DNA of 64,000 nt from Brassica napus. Its lineage: Eukaryota > Streptophyta > Magnoliopsida > Brassicales > Brassicaceae. The stretch is from assembly GCF_020379485.1 (NCBI RefSeq), contig NC_063448.1, positions 14,841,726-14,905,725 of the forward strand, written 5' to 3'. A program made the translations under genes and the position numbers. Shown here piece after piece: positions 1 through 12,642 of the stretch. The first letter of the stretch is position 1. Each line of letters begins with the position of its first letter. A model generated the notes under the pieces. It saw only the letters and a list, made by a program, of their open reading frames with translations, was not told the DNA's origin and ran no database searches.

Positions 1-13
1 AATATGTCTAAAT

Positions 14-3000
14 TTGATGACGTCTCTGTCGTCAGATCTACACCAGGATTCCAGATCTACAAATCCGCAACAAAATCAACGATCGATGACTCTGGGATTG
101 CTAACTTCACAGCTGAAGCCTTCGGACTCGTTCGATAGCATCCACAGTCAATTCTTCTTGCATTCTGCTGATCATCCAGGTCTGACTATAGTAGTTCATA
201 CTCTTGATGGAACTAACTAAAATAGCTGGTCGATCGCGATGAAGATTAGTCTAGAAGCGAAGAATAAGTTGAGTTTTGTTGATGGATCTATGCCTAGGCT
301 GTCTGTTGATGATCGTTTGTTTAAAATCTGGAGTCGTTGCAATAGTATGGTGAAGTCATGGATTCTTAACGTCGTTAGCAAGGAGATATATGATAGTATT
401 TTGTATTATCAAGATGCTGCTGAGATGTGGGATGATTTGTTTCGCCGCTTCAAAGTGAATAATCTGCCGAGGAAGTATCAGTTGGAGCAAGCTGTTATGA
501 CACTGAAGCAAGGTGACCTGGATCTTTCGACTTACTTCACGAAGAAGAAAACTCTGTGGGAGCAATTGGCAAACACGAAGTCGAGCGCTGTGAAGAAGTG
601 TAACTGTGATCAGGTTCAAGAATTGCTTGAAGATGTCGAAACCAGCAGGATCATACAATTCCTTATGGGATTAAATGACAACTTCAACAATGTTCGTGGT
701 CAGATTCTCAACATGAAGCCAAGACCAGCGCTGAATGACATATATAATATGTTAGATCAGGATGAAAGTCAAAGGATGCTCGGAGCAACGCAGAAAATGA
801 TTCCATCTCTGACTGCATTCCAGACTCAAACACCTCTCATGGAGCCGAATCCGGTTTTGCTTACTCATGGCAATTATCAGAAACCGAAGTACTCACACTG
901 TTCTCATATTGGACACACGGATGATAAGTGTTACAAGGTTCATGGTTATCCACCAGGACATCCACCAGCTAAGAAGAACAACTCTGTTGGGAATACAAAC
1001 TTGGCGTCTGTAGGATCAAATGTGCCTGTGAAAGATCAGGGATTTGATGATGTGAGTAACAACATGACCAAGGATCAACTCCAACAAATGATTGCGTTTT
1101 TCAGCTCTAAACTTCAGTCCTCTGGGGTCTCGCCATGTTCTGACAAGTCTATCGCCTCAACATCATCCTCTGTACCAATGGTTTCTCAAATCTCCGGTAC
1201 ATTCTTATCACTATATAATCTCTCTTACTATGACATGTTGACTTCTACTATACCTCGAGGAACTGAGCTGTCTCTTAGTGATTGGATTACAGACTCAGGC
1301 GCTAGTCATCATGTCACCCATAATAGGAGTTTATATAGAGATTATCAACCCTTAGAGAATACCTTTGTCACTCTACCTAAGGGTTACACAGTAAGAATAT
1401 CTGGAACTGGTTACATTCAACTCACTAATGCAATCTCTCTCTATAGTGTTCTACATATTCCTGAATTCAAGTTTAATCTTTTAAGTGTTAGTGTGATAAC
1501 TAAATCTCTGAATACTCAAGTTAGTTTCACTTCTGATTCTTGTTTCATTCAGGCTCTTACTCAGGAATTGATGATTGGTCAAGGTAGTCAAGTTGCCAAC
1601 CTATATGTCTTAGATCACAATAAATCGCATCCTAATCTCGTTGGTCAGGGTCCATGTATTGTCTCTGTCTGTTTTAGCATGGTCCTTGATTCTTTGACAT
1701 GGCACAAAAGGTTAGGACATCCCTCTACGAAGAAAATTAATTCTCTTGCTGATATTTTACTTATACCTAAAGAAAAAGATGTAAAACATTCTCAAGTTTT
1801 TCATAACTGTCATTTGTCTAAGCAAAAACGCATTCCATTTGTTTCTCGCAATCATCTTTGTTCAAACCTTTGGAATTAATACATATTGATACTTGGGGTC
1901 CATTTGCTGTTCCAACTATAGATGGTTACAAGTATTTTTTTAACCATTGTTGATGATTTTAGTATAGAGCAACTTGGATGTACATGCTTAAACAAAAGTC
2001 TGATGTTTTACGTGTCTTTCCGGGTTATATTGAAATGATTGAGAATTAACTGAACTCTAAGTTGTGTGCTGTTCGTTCTGATAATGCTAATGAATTGAAT
2101 TTTACAACATTATATCATAATAAAGGCATTAAATCATATCATTCATGTCCTGAAACTCCTGAACACAACTCAGTAGTTGAGAGAAAACATCAGCATCTGT
2201 TGAATGTAGCTAGGGCTCTTATGTTTCAATCTGGAGTACCTTTAGAATATTGGGGAGACTGTGTCTTAACTGCTACTTTCCTAATTAATTGTTTACCATC
2301 TCCAGTATTAGGAAACAAAACCCCTTATGAAAAACTTACGTCTAAGGTTCCAGAGTATCATTTACGTAAAACCTTTGGTTGCTTATGCTATGTTTCCACC
2401 TCATCTAAATCTAGAAACAAGTTTGAACCTAGAGCCAAAGCCTGTGTTTTCCTAGGATATCCAGCTGGTTATAAAGGTTACAAACTACTAGATATAGAGA
2501 CACGCTCAGTTTCTATTTCTAGACATGTCATATTCTATGAGGATATTTTCCCTTTTGCATCTTCACACATCAATGAAGATGTCAAAAGTTTCTTTCCTCA
2601 TCTTCATAATCCTGCTAATACAGATGTTTCAGTGCCTCTTGTGCACACATCTTCTGATGCTCATCTTCCTCGAGATGAGTCATCTTCTGTGGTTTCAGGT
2701 TCTCCTAAATTAAAATCCACTCGACTAAAGAAAAAGCCTTCCCATTTGCAGGACTTTCATTGCTATAATAATAGTTCTACTCATCTATCTGACCTTTCTA
2801 TGCCCACACAAACACCAAAACTCACATCTCCTTATCCTCTTATCAATTTTATTTCTTATTCATATCTATCTGAGCCTTTTCGTGCCTTCACTAATATCAT
2901 TACTCCTATGAAGATTCCTACACGAATCTCTGAGGCTTTAGAAGATAAGATATGGTGTGATTCAATAGGGAAGGAGATTGGAGCTTTTATTCGTACTGAA

Positions 3001-4454
3001 ACTTGGAGTATCACTGAAATACCTCCGGGAAAGGTAGCTGTTGGTTGCATACAATCAAGTATCATGCTGATGGAACTGTCGAGAGACCAAAGTCACGGTT
3101 AGTTGCTAAGGGGTACACGCAACAAGAGGGAATAGATTACAATGACACTTTCTCTCCCGTAGCCAAGTTGGTGACTGTGAAGTTGATTTTTTCCCTTGCT
3201 GCAAAAATGAATTGGTTTCTTCGACAGCTTGACATCTCCAATGCTTTCTTGAATGGCGATATAGATGAAGAAATATATATGAAGGTTCCTCCGGGTTATG
3301 CAGAAATTCAAGGTGAAGAAATATCATCTACGGCTGTCTGCAAGCTTCATAAATCGATTTATGGGTTAAAGCAGGCATCTCGTCGTGGTTTCTCAAGTTT
3401 TCTACAACTTTGATGGCTCTTGGATTTGATCAATGCCCTGGTGAACACACTTTGTTTCTTCAAGAGCGTGATGGTATGTTTCTGGTGGTGATTGTATATG
3501 TTGACGATATTATTATTGCTAGTACTCGTATCGAAGATGCTCAAGTTTTGGTTCAACAACTCGCTTCGGCGTTTCAGTTGCGAGATCTTGGTCCTCCCAA
3601 ATTATTTCTTGGCATTGAAGTTGCGAGATCAACTGAGGGAATCACCATCAGCCAGAGGAAATATGTGTTAGATATGTTGGCAGCTTCAGGGTTTTCTGAT
3701 TGTAAACCGTCATCTATACCCATGGAACCAAATCAGAAGCTTTCGAAGGAAGAAGGAGTTGTTTTGACAGATATAAAGCAATATCAAAAGCTCATAGGCA
3801 AGCTTCAATACCTTACCATCACACGGCCAGATATCTCTTTTGCAGTATCCAAACTTTCTCAGTTTGCTTCTAAACCTCGTGATGTGCATCTTACTGCACT
3901 CCACAAAGTTTTGAGATATTTGAAGGGGTCTATTGGTCAAGGTTTGCTATATGGAACAGATAACAACTTTTCATTGCGGGCTTTCTCTGATTCTGATTGG
4001 GGGGCTTGTACTGATGATAGATGGTCAGTCACAGGGTACGCTATGTTCATTGGTGATTCGTTGGTATCATGGCGTTCTAAGAAGCAAGATACAATGTCAT
4101 TGAGTTCTGCAGAAGCTGAGTTTCGTGCTATGTGTGTGGCATGTAAGGAGATTTTATGGCTCACTCGTGCTGAAGTATCTGCGCGTACCATTCTCTCTTC
4201 CAGCATATCTGTATGATGACAACACATCTGCACTCTACATTGCAAGCAATTCTGTTTTCCATGAAAGAACTAAACATGTGGAATTTGATTGCTACAAGAT
4301 TAGAGAGTGTCTTGGGAAGGGGATTGTGAAGACGATGTATGTACGTACGGGAGATCAGCTGGCTGATATGCTTACCAAATCATTATATCCTTCTCCATTC
4401 GGGAATAACATGAGCAAGATGGGTGTGATCAACATTTATGCATCTCCATCTTGA
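14..4454 (+). pseudogene. Decayed copia gag-pol polyprotein
   Basis: One polyprotein is spread over several frames. A gag N-terminus ends at a stop near 219 and gag continues in the same frame from 239. The zinc knuckle near 890-940 has lost its first Cys (SHC..GH..KC remains). The aspartic protease motif DSGAS is near 1300, the GAG-pre-integrase motif WHKRLGHP near 1700, and integrase core pieces run 1880-2700 with breaks around 1879, 1940 and 2046. Reverse transcriptase starts near 2950 with a frame change near 3060; YVDD lies near 3500. RNase H (SSAEAEF) is near 4105, and another frame change occurs near 4190. The layout is that of plant copia pol; the breaks show it is dead. Confidence 0.9.
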
Positions 4455-4467
4455 GGGGGGATATTAA

Positions 4468-4732
4468 TGTATAGATGTAAACCGGTTAAGTAGATTAGCT
4501 GGTATAATTGATTTCAGTTGGTTTAGTAATTGTATATATATCTTGTACCAACATTCATTCCCGGAGGGTGGAAAATAAGAGATCATTATACCAAATCACT
4601 CTCTTTGCTCTCGAAAATCTTCAAGTTCAGCAATGTTCTCGTCGTCACCATTGGAACTCACATGTTTCTTTAACTTGTCAGTGGATCTGTCTTCTCCTAC
4701 ATTTACGTCTTCTCACAACACAATCATCAACA
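4468..4732 (+). repeat. 3' LTR of copia element
   Basis: A 265 bp segment begins TGTATAGATG directly after the GAGGGGGGA purine tract and ends CATCAACA. The following bases match position 9850 onward of the gypsy 3' LTR, which fixes the right boundary. The left LTR cannot be compared because it lies outside the window. Confidence 0.75.
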
Positions 4733-5361
4733 TAATGGATTTACGACTTTGGAGTTGACTTTTGAGAAGTAATAAATGGAGATTTCAGACTTTTTATTTA
4801 TTTAAGTTATTTCGGAAAATACGGGTGTTACAATTTGGTATCAGAGCGGGGTTCCGTCCCAGCTCTGACCCGGGATGGCGATTTGTTGGAACGTGGTTTC
4901 GACTCAGTTTTGACTCGGTTTTAATTTTGTTTAATCGATTTTAAAAGATTTTTGAATCTGGGGATTTGGGAGTTTTAAAGAAAGAAAAATACAACACCTT
5001 TCCGTTCAATAACTTCTAACCCAATTGTCTTTTTATTGATGATGAGTTTATCATCGTCATCCGCTCTCTAGCTAACAAGGTTTCAGCCATATGTTCGAGA
5101 GATGGATGATGTCACAGTTTGATAGATTGCTCAGGTGTGTATCAGTTTCTTCAGCCGTGTTCAGAGATTGTCCGCATGTGGATGTGTGACGTTGTTGCCA
5201 CCACCCAAACTTCAAGCCATCTCTCCACGAGTTTTCGTTATTGGAGATTATGTGGTATGAGATGTGAGCCATGAGTTGACATGTGTTATTCGTGTGTATG
5301 AGTAGAGTTACTGCCATGGAGGCATGATTATTTTGTAAACTCGTGGGGGATCGCTTTTGGA

Positions 5362-7834
5362 TTGGGGTGCGACAACTTGCGTTGTGTTATATCGGAGTTA
5401 CACTTGGTATGTTTTCCAGTTTTTGCCAGTGTTGATCATTTCAGAGATGTGCCAGTTCGGACAGCTGATATAGAAACGTTGGGAGCTATTTATATTGATT
5501 GTTGTGTACCAGTTATGCTTGGAAGGCCGATTGGTTCAGAGACTCGTTAGAGATGGAGTTTGTTTTGCGATATCATTCTTGGGATGGACTTGTTATCACG
5601 ACATCGAGTACTGTTGGATTGCCTGAGGGCAAGAGTTCACACTTTTGGAGCAGAGCAGATTTTATTTGCATACATGCTACATGCAGAGGAGTTATTGGAT
5701 ATGGGGAGTAAATGGATTTTGGTGATCATTTCGATGGTCAACATGAGTTACATTATCTTCTAGTTATCTCAGAGTATGGAGATGTATTTGAGGCCTTGGA
5801 AGGGCTGTCACCAACCAGAGGAGATGTTCTTACGATCGAGTTGGAGTCAGGGACATCACCGGTTTCACGAGTTCTATACCGATTAGCGCCAGCAGAGATG
5901 GATGAGCTGAAAGAACATATGGAAGATTCATCGGACAAGAGATTTATTTAGGCCGAGTAAGTCGCCGTGTGGAGCACCAGTGTTGTTTGTAAAGAAAAAA
6001 ATGATGGGAGTTTTCAGGCTTTGTATCGACTACATAGACTTGAACATGGTAACCATCATATTGATGAGTTGTTGAATTAGCTGCATGGAGGTTCACGGTT
6101 CTCGAAGGTTGTCTTGGCATCAGGACATCATCAGATTGCCATAGTTGAGGAGTATATACGGAATGTGGGTTTACGTATATGTTATGGATATTATGAGTTT
6201 TGGTGATATCATTTTGGATCGACGAATGCACTGATAGCATTTGAGAAGCTTATGAATGATGTCTTTCGTGAACACTTGGACAAGTGTGCGATTGTACTCA
6301 TCGACAACCCCATTGGGTTATTCTTGGAGTAGAGGGAGCATGATGAGCGTTTGCGGATTGTGTATTGATGCATGAGGATCAGGTCATTCTATATACATTG
6401 CATCAGTTCAGACCTCACGAGACCCACTACCCTATTCATGATTCGTAGTGGCTGCAGTGGTATTTGCGTTATAGTTTTGGAGATTGTAATTGTACAGGAA
6501 GGAAATTCAGATTCTCTGGGATCATTGGAGGCTGAAATCTATCTTCATTCATTAAAACTTGTACTTAGACGGTGCAGTTGGATTGAGTTGGTAGCAGGCT
6601 ACAGTTTGGATATTGCATACCATCTGGTAAAGACAACCATGTGACAAATGCCTTGGGTAGGCACATGAGCGACGTATCAGGAACCAAAGAGGTTCATGAG
6701 TTTACTGGGATATTTGCTAGTCTCAGATTGTGTGCCATTACCGTCGATGGAGAGACAGATGGCCTTGGGACTTTGGAGCAGGCAGTTTTGCTATGGAGGA
6801 TACCCCAAGCGCATGTTATCGTTATGGCTTTGTAAGACGATCGAGATTGGGAGTATTGTTATCATAAGTGTTGAGCGGGATGTACCTGTACCGAAACCGA
6901 GTTGTGTCTTGGACGATAAGCTGTTAAGAAAAGGGATCATACAGCAAATACATCACTCGTGTTTCTCTACCCATCGGGAACACCAAGGCGTACAAAGATA
7001 TGAAGTTTTAACTATAATTGGTCTAGTATGAAGAGAGTTGTAGCTTCATTGCGTCATAGTGTCAGACATGTCAGATGGCTATGTCAGAGGATCAGTTATC
7101 TATCATGTATTTTTGAGCTTGCTTTTGCGGGAGTGGAAATGAGGCATGGTGATTATGGACGTTGTTATTGGATTTTAAATCACCATATGTGGAAAGGACG
7201 CCACATGGGTAGTCCTGGATAGACTTACCAAGTCAGCCTATTTCCTAAGTAATTAAGAAGACAGTCAGAGCTAATCGGTTGACGCAGATTTACATCAGAG
7301 AGACTGTGAGGTTGCTTGGAGTTCCTGCCTGTATTGTATCGGTTCGGGATACCAAGTTCACATCTGCATTTTGGAGAGCCTTTCGGAAGGCACTTGGGAC
7401 AAAAGTTCACATGAGTACAACTTATCATCCGTAAACAGATGGTCAGTTAGAAAGGACTATCCATACCTTGAAAATTATGCTCAGGGCGTGTGTTTTGGAT
7501 TGGGAAGGAAGCCAGGGGAAGTATTTACTACTCGCGGAGTTGCTTAGAATAATAGCCATCTTTCGAGTATTGAGATGGGACCGTACGAGGCACTTTATGT
7601 TTGGCCTATTGTACATCACTTGTTGGACAGAAGTGGGGAGTGACGTGTCATATAACAAACAATGGTTCAAGAGAAGATCAGGTTGAGATGCTAATGTTTC
7701 GGCTTAAGGAATCCCATGACCGCCATAAGAGCTATGCAGATAAGCGCTGTAAAGACTTGGAGTTTCAAGTAGGAGACTTAGTATACCTGAAAAAAAAACA
7801 TTTCAGAGAGGATCTAGATTCGAAAAAGGCTTAA
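5362..7834 (+). pseudogene. Gypsy pol remnant (protease, RT, RNase H, integrase)
   Basis: No long frame survives. Recognisable pieces are an aspartic-protease-like stretch with ILGMDLLSRHRVLLDC near 5570-5640, an RT N-terminal segment (5712-5951) reading like the common plant gypsy stretch before the RT core, KKKMMG..LCIDY at about 5990-6040, a DALGRH-type RNase H end near 6645, an integrase core trace reading VLDRLTKSAYF near 7215-7240, and a tail with YADKR..DLEFQVGDLVYLK near 7735-7790. Frames change many times. The order protease-RT-RNaseH-integrase is gypsy-type and clearly non-functional. Confidence 0.75.
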
Positions 7835-8233
7835 GCCGATATATATGAGATCGTACCCCATTGTGGATTGGATTGGAGCAATGCTTATAAATTGCAGTTA
7901 TCAGCAGAGTTGTCGGATTTTCATGATCTTTTTTATGTGTAAGTATTAAAGAAAATTGTGAGGAGAGGCATAGCTCATGTTGCAGCATCCACCAAGAGAA
8001 GAAGAAAAAAAGTATTTGTCTGCACCTTATCAGCCAGTGGAGATTTTGGACCGGTAAGTGAAAGCGGTTCAGTGGATGATAACCATGTGATCAAAAATTC
8101 GTTAAGAGAGAGACAAAAATTCAAGAAACTGGAAAACCCAAACTCATGAGAATTGACAATCCAAAGCTTTTTCAAGATGGTACCGGTTAGACATTTGAAT
8201 TCGAGGATGAATTGTTTATTAGTGGGGGAGAAT

Positions 8234-9949
8234 TGTAATGACCCGGTTTATCAAAACTGGTTTGGTTTAATTACAATTACAAGTACAATAATAATTATAA
8301 CTAAAACCCTCCTTACATTTTGGTCAAACCGTGCAATATATATATCAGTGTACGCGTCTCCCTTTCTCCTATTTGACCTAGCCGTAATCACCATTTCAGC
8401 CATATTCCCTTGTTCCGTCTTGCTTTACACCGAAGCCATTGTTGTCGTCCACTGTCGGAGCACCGTCAATCATCAGAGAGGGAGTGTTTCTCATTGGAGC
8501 CACCATTAGTGCTTTCATTGGATCGTGGTTGACCGGAGAGGTCATGACGTGTTGGAGATCACCAACCCTTACCATCGGCTAGCCATGGCTGTAGCTCTCT
8601 TATGGATTCAATCGTGAGAGAAGTGGAGATGAGGCAACCCGAGCGATGACGTTTGTCATCTCTAGCCACCACCGGCTCCGATCTATACCGTCGTTAGCCA
8701 TGAGTCATTTCAGAAACAAGGCATGTCGTGCCATGATCACCGGAGATCGTACCAGCCGTCGTCATCAATCGTGATCCAAGCCGTATTAGCTAAGTGTTGC
8801 CTTCTCTGTTACTTGTGATACAAGTTACATGTATATCATAAACCTTCATCGAGTTCTTACATGTGTATAGTTGAATCTTGTGCCAACCTAGACTTGGAGT
8901 TGCTCGTGCATCACTTAAACTGATGGCGTATGAAGATTTTATTGGAGCACATTTCATTTAACACTATTATTAATACGAAGACACCTTTTCTGAGTGTTGT
9001 TAGTGGAGACATATCCGCTCTTGAGCAATTCATGTTCTGCCTCTGAACTTTGGCTAAGGTGAGAGTCTATTCCGTAAATCACGTACCAGTGTAGAATTCT
9101 CTCTATCGTAGTTTAGATTTCGAATCATGATCCGTCTGTTTGAATTGAGTTTGTCTGAGTCTTGATTGTTAGTCAGTTTATTCATTGTAAACTGGAATTA
9201 GGGATATAGAGAATTCAATCGTTGATTTGATTGTGTGATGTTAAGAGATGCGATATATATATATATATATATATGTATGTATACATAGTTATGAGTAGGG
9301 ACTATGTGAGAGGGCGGGGGTCCAGAGATGTCTGGACTAGCGACGCAGCTTTGGTGGGCGGGGGCTCAGAGACGTCTGGGCTAGCGACACAGATTGTGTG
9401 GGGCGTGGGTGCAGAGACGTTTGCATTCGACGCAGCTTTGGACGGCGGGGGTACAGAGACAGACTGTACTAGCGACGCAGCGTATGTATATATATCTCCG
9501 TATGAGGAGATGCGGGGTGTATGAACTAGCTATATGCTATCATCGCATTGTTTGTGTTGTGTGATGCTTTAGGCATCTTGTTTGTTCATGTTAGAGCTAA
9601 ACTTTCATAGTGGGAGTTATATTTACTCAAGTCAGTGGTTTGCGTGTTTAGCATCCCATACCTCACGGAGTAACTCCCCTGTTACTCACCCCTCCTTTCC
9701 TTCCCCTTTCAGATGAGACTGACGAGCAGGAGTGATTGCTATCGGGCTGGTGCTTTGGGAGTTTTATTTCTGTCTTTTTCAGACTTGCGGATTTTATGTT
9801 TTTATCGATATTTTCGGGATTTATTATGTTATTTGAATTTATGGTTATTTATTGGATTTACGACTTTGGAGTTGACTTTTGAGAAGTAATAAATGGAGAT
9901 TTCAGACTTTTTATTTATTTAAGTTATTTCGAAAAATACGGGTGTTACA
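8234..9949 (+). repeat. 3' LTR of gypsy element, about 1.7 kb
   Basis: It starts TGTAATGACCCGG after a polypurine tract and ends GGGTGTTACA, so the termini are TG..CA. It contains an (AT)n run at about 9253-9273 and a GC-rich minisatellite at 9312-9482. Open frames inside it, including 8153-8509 and 9231-9524, have no recognisable protein and are treated as chance. Confidence 0.85.
9312..9482 (+). repeat. GC-rich minisatellite inside gypsy LTR
   Basis: About four imperfect copies of a roughly 44 bp unit of the form GGGCGGGGG..CAGAGA..CTAGCGACGCAG follow one another. The composition differs sharply from the AT-rich surroundings. Confidence 0.75.
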
Positions 9950-10471
9950 ATTTACAATTGTAACATCCCGAGTTGTGATATATGGAAAGGCTTAAGAGAA
10001 TTGATTTGGCTACATATGTAACCAAAGTTGACTTACCTTTTCTGGAGCACATCCTGAAAGAACTCCAGAGTTAAGCGTGCTTGAGCTGGAGTAGTAGAAG
10101 GATGGGTGACCTATCGGGAAGTGATTCGCGATAGCGTGCGAATGAGGCCAAAGCATTGGAAAAGGTCGGGTGGTGATTGCAGAGTAAGTAAACAAGACTC
10201 TAGAGCCTTGGAAAATTAACGGACCGACCGTTGGAACGGGATGGAGCCCACGGGCCGATAGAGCGGGCGTGAGTGGCCCATTAGCCGTGGGCGGTCGGGG
10301 AGTTACAAGTGGTATCAGAGCTAGTTAGCCATCTCGGTTCTGACCTGAGAGGCGTCTTGAGACCTGTCGTGGAGCGCAATGAGGACGTTGCGTTCTTTGA
10401 GAGGGGGTGAATTGTAACATCCCGAGTTGTGATATATGGAAAGGCTTAAGAGAATTGATTTGGCTACCTAT

Positions 10472-11382
10472 TGAAGAACCCGAAGATAGGGAGGATCACT
10501 TTAGCTGGGTGTTGGATATGATCCGAGAAGGCAAACGGCACTTCTGGAACTGAGATGGATTGAAAGGATCGTCAAGAGATGCGGAATGACTCTTGATATA
10601 CCCACGATCTAAGGTTAACCACCAAAGAAATAATGAATGTGTTGGCTAACCACCAAACAACACACAAAGATGAATTGGCTGACCACCAAATCAACAAGCC
10701 GGTTCACACCAATGAACTAGCTAAAGAACTCTCTCTCTCTCACTCAGAGAAGAAACAAAATAAACAACCAAAACTGAACTGATTTTATTGATGAAATGGA
10801 CTACATATTTATAGTGTTTTGTAGATCTAGGAATTAAATGAAAAAGTAGATCTAGATCTAGCTCTAATCTTTAATACGAAAATAAAGAGATAAGACTAGA
10901 CAAGGTGACTGTTCGGCTTCTGTCCAGATTCGTTGTATCCTGAAGCATGAACCGCGGTAAGGAGAACGACGGATGTGGGACTGTCCGCATGAACCACCAT
11001 GTCCAGATCATGAACCATACTGGACCAAGTGTGTCCTATGTCTTCAGATAGGTGAAGGATCCTTGCCTTAGTGAGATTTGGCTGATCAAAGTGCATGATC
11101 TGATCAAAAGGGTCGATCAGTCCATCAGTACGGTCGCCGGTACGTGCAGTATGAGGCAATCGAGCCAAAAGAGAGAAGTCTCGATCATTTTGTGAAACCT
11201 CATGATCTAAGTCAAGTCTGGCATGATCTTTCTCAAGTCTGGCATGATCTTTCTCAAGTCTGGCATGATCCAAGTCAAGTCTGGTACGGTGAAAAACATG
11301 AACCTCGGTTGAAATGTTCAGAACATCATGAACTCCATGCTGAGCTGGTTCCATGTAATGATTTGTGGACTGCGGCACATCA
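10472..11382 (-). repeat. 3' LTR of gag-only element
   Basis: This 911 bp repeat is nearly identical to 12643-13551. It begins on the minus strand TGATGTGCCGCAG and ends GGGTTCTTCA. It contains a 21 bp tandem repeat (about 11216-11280) and an AGATCT-rich run near 10840-10862. Confidence 0.88.
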
Positions 11383-11629
11383 TTCCCTTCCTCTTCAAAA
11401 AGATTTGTCCTCAAATCTGAAACATTAAAAGGAAAAGGATTATAAGCAAAAGAACCATAATCAGAACGTTGCTCACCTTGAGTTCGGTCCGGTTTGTGAA
11501 TGGAAGAAGATCCTTCTTTATGACCACAGTTTTGCTCTCCACCTGACCCTTCCTTCGGTTCATGTGCATAGTCATCGAAAATTGGTAAAGGGTCTTCCTT
11601 TTCTGGCTCGGTTTCAATTTTCTCCAAAG

Positions 11630-12187
11630 TCACCATGATTTCTGTTTTTGGCACTTGTTGGCATAATGACCGACCCTATGGCATTTGAAGCACCTGGTAG
11701 AAAGAGCCTTCCTTGTGGTTTTCACAGCCTTGCTTTTATCAGAAGACAACACATTAGTTTTCAAATCAGAATTTGAAGGAGAAGAAGAATTACATTGTTG
11801 TTTTGGTGCAGAAGAAGTGTTGGTGTTTCCCTTCTTTTTGAGTTGCCGGACAACATGAATCGCCTTATGCAACATCTTTTCCAGGCTGGCATAAGTCTGA
11901 AGCTCGTTCTGATCAGACACATCACGGTTGCTTCTCTTGGCTTTGGTGATGGGACAATCACCACTCCTGATCCACTTTTCATCATCATCGAACTTGTTTT
12001 GTCTCTTCCTTTGGTTTCTTTGTTTCTGCACAAAATCAAACCCATTAGAAGCAAACTGTTTCTTATTTCCAAAAATCATTTGCTCTTTTTCTAACACGGT
12101 TTTAAAAGGAAAGTAAACGTCTTGTTGTAGTTTTGATTTCTTGAGAAGTCTAAACATCCTAAAAACACTTAACAAAAGAGTTAGCAA
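11630..12187 (-). pseudogene. Gag-like protein with CCHC zinc knuckle, frame-broken
   Basis: The 185-residue reading frame has a basic middle region, a TYASLEKMLHKAIHVVRQLKKKG stretch split across charged residues typical of plant gypsy gag C-terminal halves, and one zinc knuckle CFKCHRVGHYANKC near residues 168-181. The frame stops shortly after the knuckle. A second frame (11654 down to 10896) starts just upstream of that stop and continues with acidic EDPLPIFDDY-type gag tail sequence into the 3' LTR, so one frameshift probably splits a longer gag. The N-terminal gag domain is not evident between 12187 and the primer site. Confidence 0.7.
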
Positions 12188-12642
12188 ATAAAAATCTTCA
12201 CACTCTCAAAGTGTTTAGCTCACGATTTTTAGGTGATCACTCAGAGTTCTTTCCACTGGTTCAAAGGATGATAGGCAGTCAAAATTCAGCAATCAAAACC
12301 CAAAACAAACTTTTGTGGGAAAAAGAAAAGAGAAAGAAAGATGAAGAGAATTTTGATATGGATCCGCCTTAACTGTCCTAAGGCTGGGTTTCTCTTCAGC
12401 CAGCAGGGTTTCTCTTCCACCACTCCCCCTGGATTTCTCTTCAAAAGTGATTCAAGCCAAAACTTTTACTCTTTTTTTTTTTTGATAGATTTTTTTTCTC
12501 TTTTTTTTTTAATAACTGGCGATCACAAGGGAGTAAAAGAACAGCTCGGATCCAACAAGAAATAAGAAAATAAAATCGTGTAGAGATGAGAAGATGAAAA
12601 GATGAATTGAAACAAACCAGCCAAAGTGGCTCTGATACCAAC

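Larger units (their letters stand above)
1..4732 (+). mobile_element. Ty1/copia LTR retrotransposon, 5' LTR off-window
   Basis: The stretch carries copia-order coding remnants (gag, protease, integrase, reverse transcriptase, RNase H) followed by a purine-rich tract at 4453-4462 and a 3' LTR at 4468-4732 that starts TG and ends CA. The window opens inside the gag leader, so the 5' LTR and primer site are not visible. The element ends exactly where gypsy LTR sequence begins (4733), so it inserted into the 5' LTR of the gypsy element to the right; TAATG at 4733-4737 would be the right copy of its 5 bp target duplication. Stops and frameshifts make it non-autonomous. Confidence 0.9.
4733..9949 (+). 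mobile_element. Ty3/gypsy LTR retrotransposon, highly decayed
   Basis: A 100 bp remnant of the 5' LTR (4733-4832) is nearly identical, without gaps, to the last 100 bp of the 3' LTR (9850-9949). The primer-binding site TGGTATCAGAGC, matching the 3' end of initiator Met tRNA, is at 4836-4847. Internal fragments appear in gypsy order: protease, reverse transcriptase, RNase H, integrase. A polypurine tract (AGTGGGGGAGAA) at 8221-8232 precedes the 3' LTR. Most of the 5' LTR was displaced to the left by the copia insertion and lies outside the window. Confidence 0.88.

Noticed and set aside
11144..11428. Plus-strand open frame with repeated WHDLSQV residues
   Set aside because: It is the complement of LTR tandem repeats and appears in both LTR copies (also 13313-13570).
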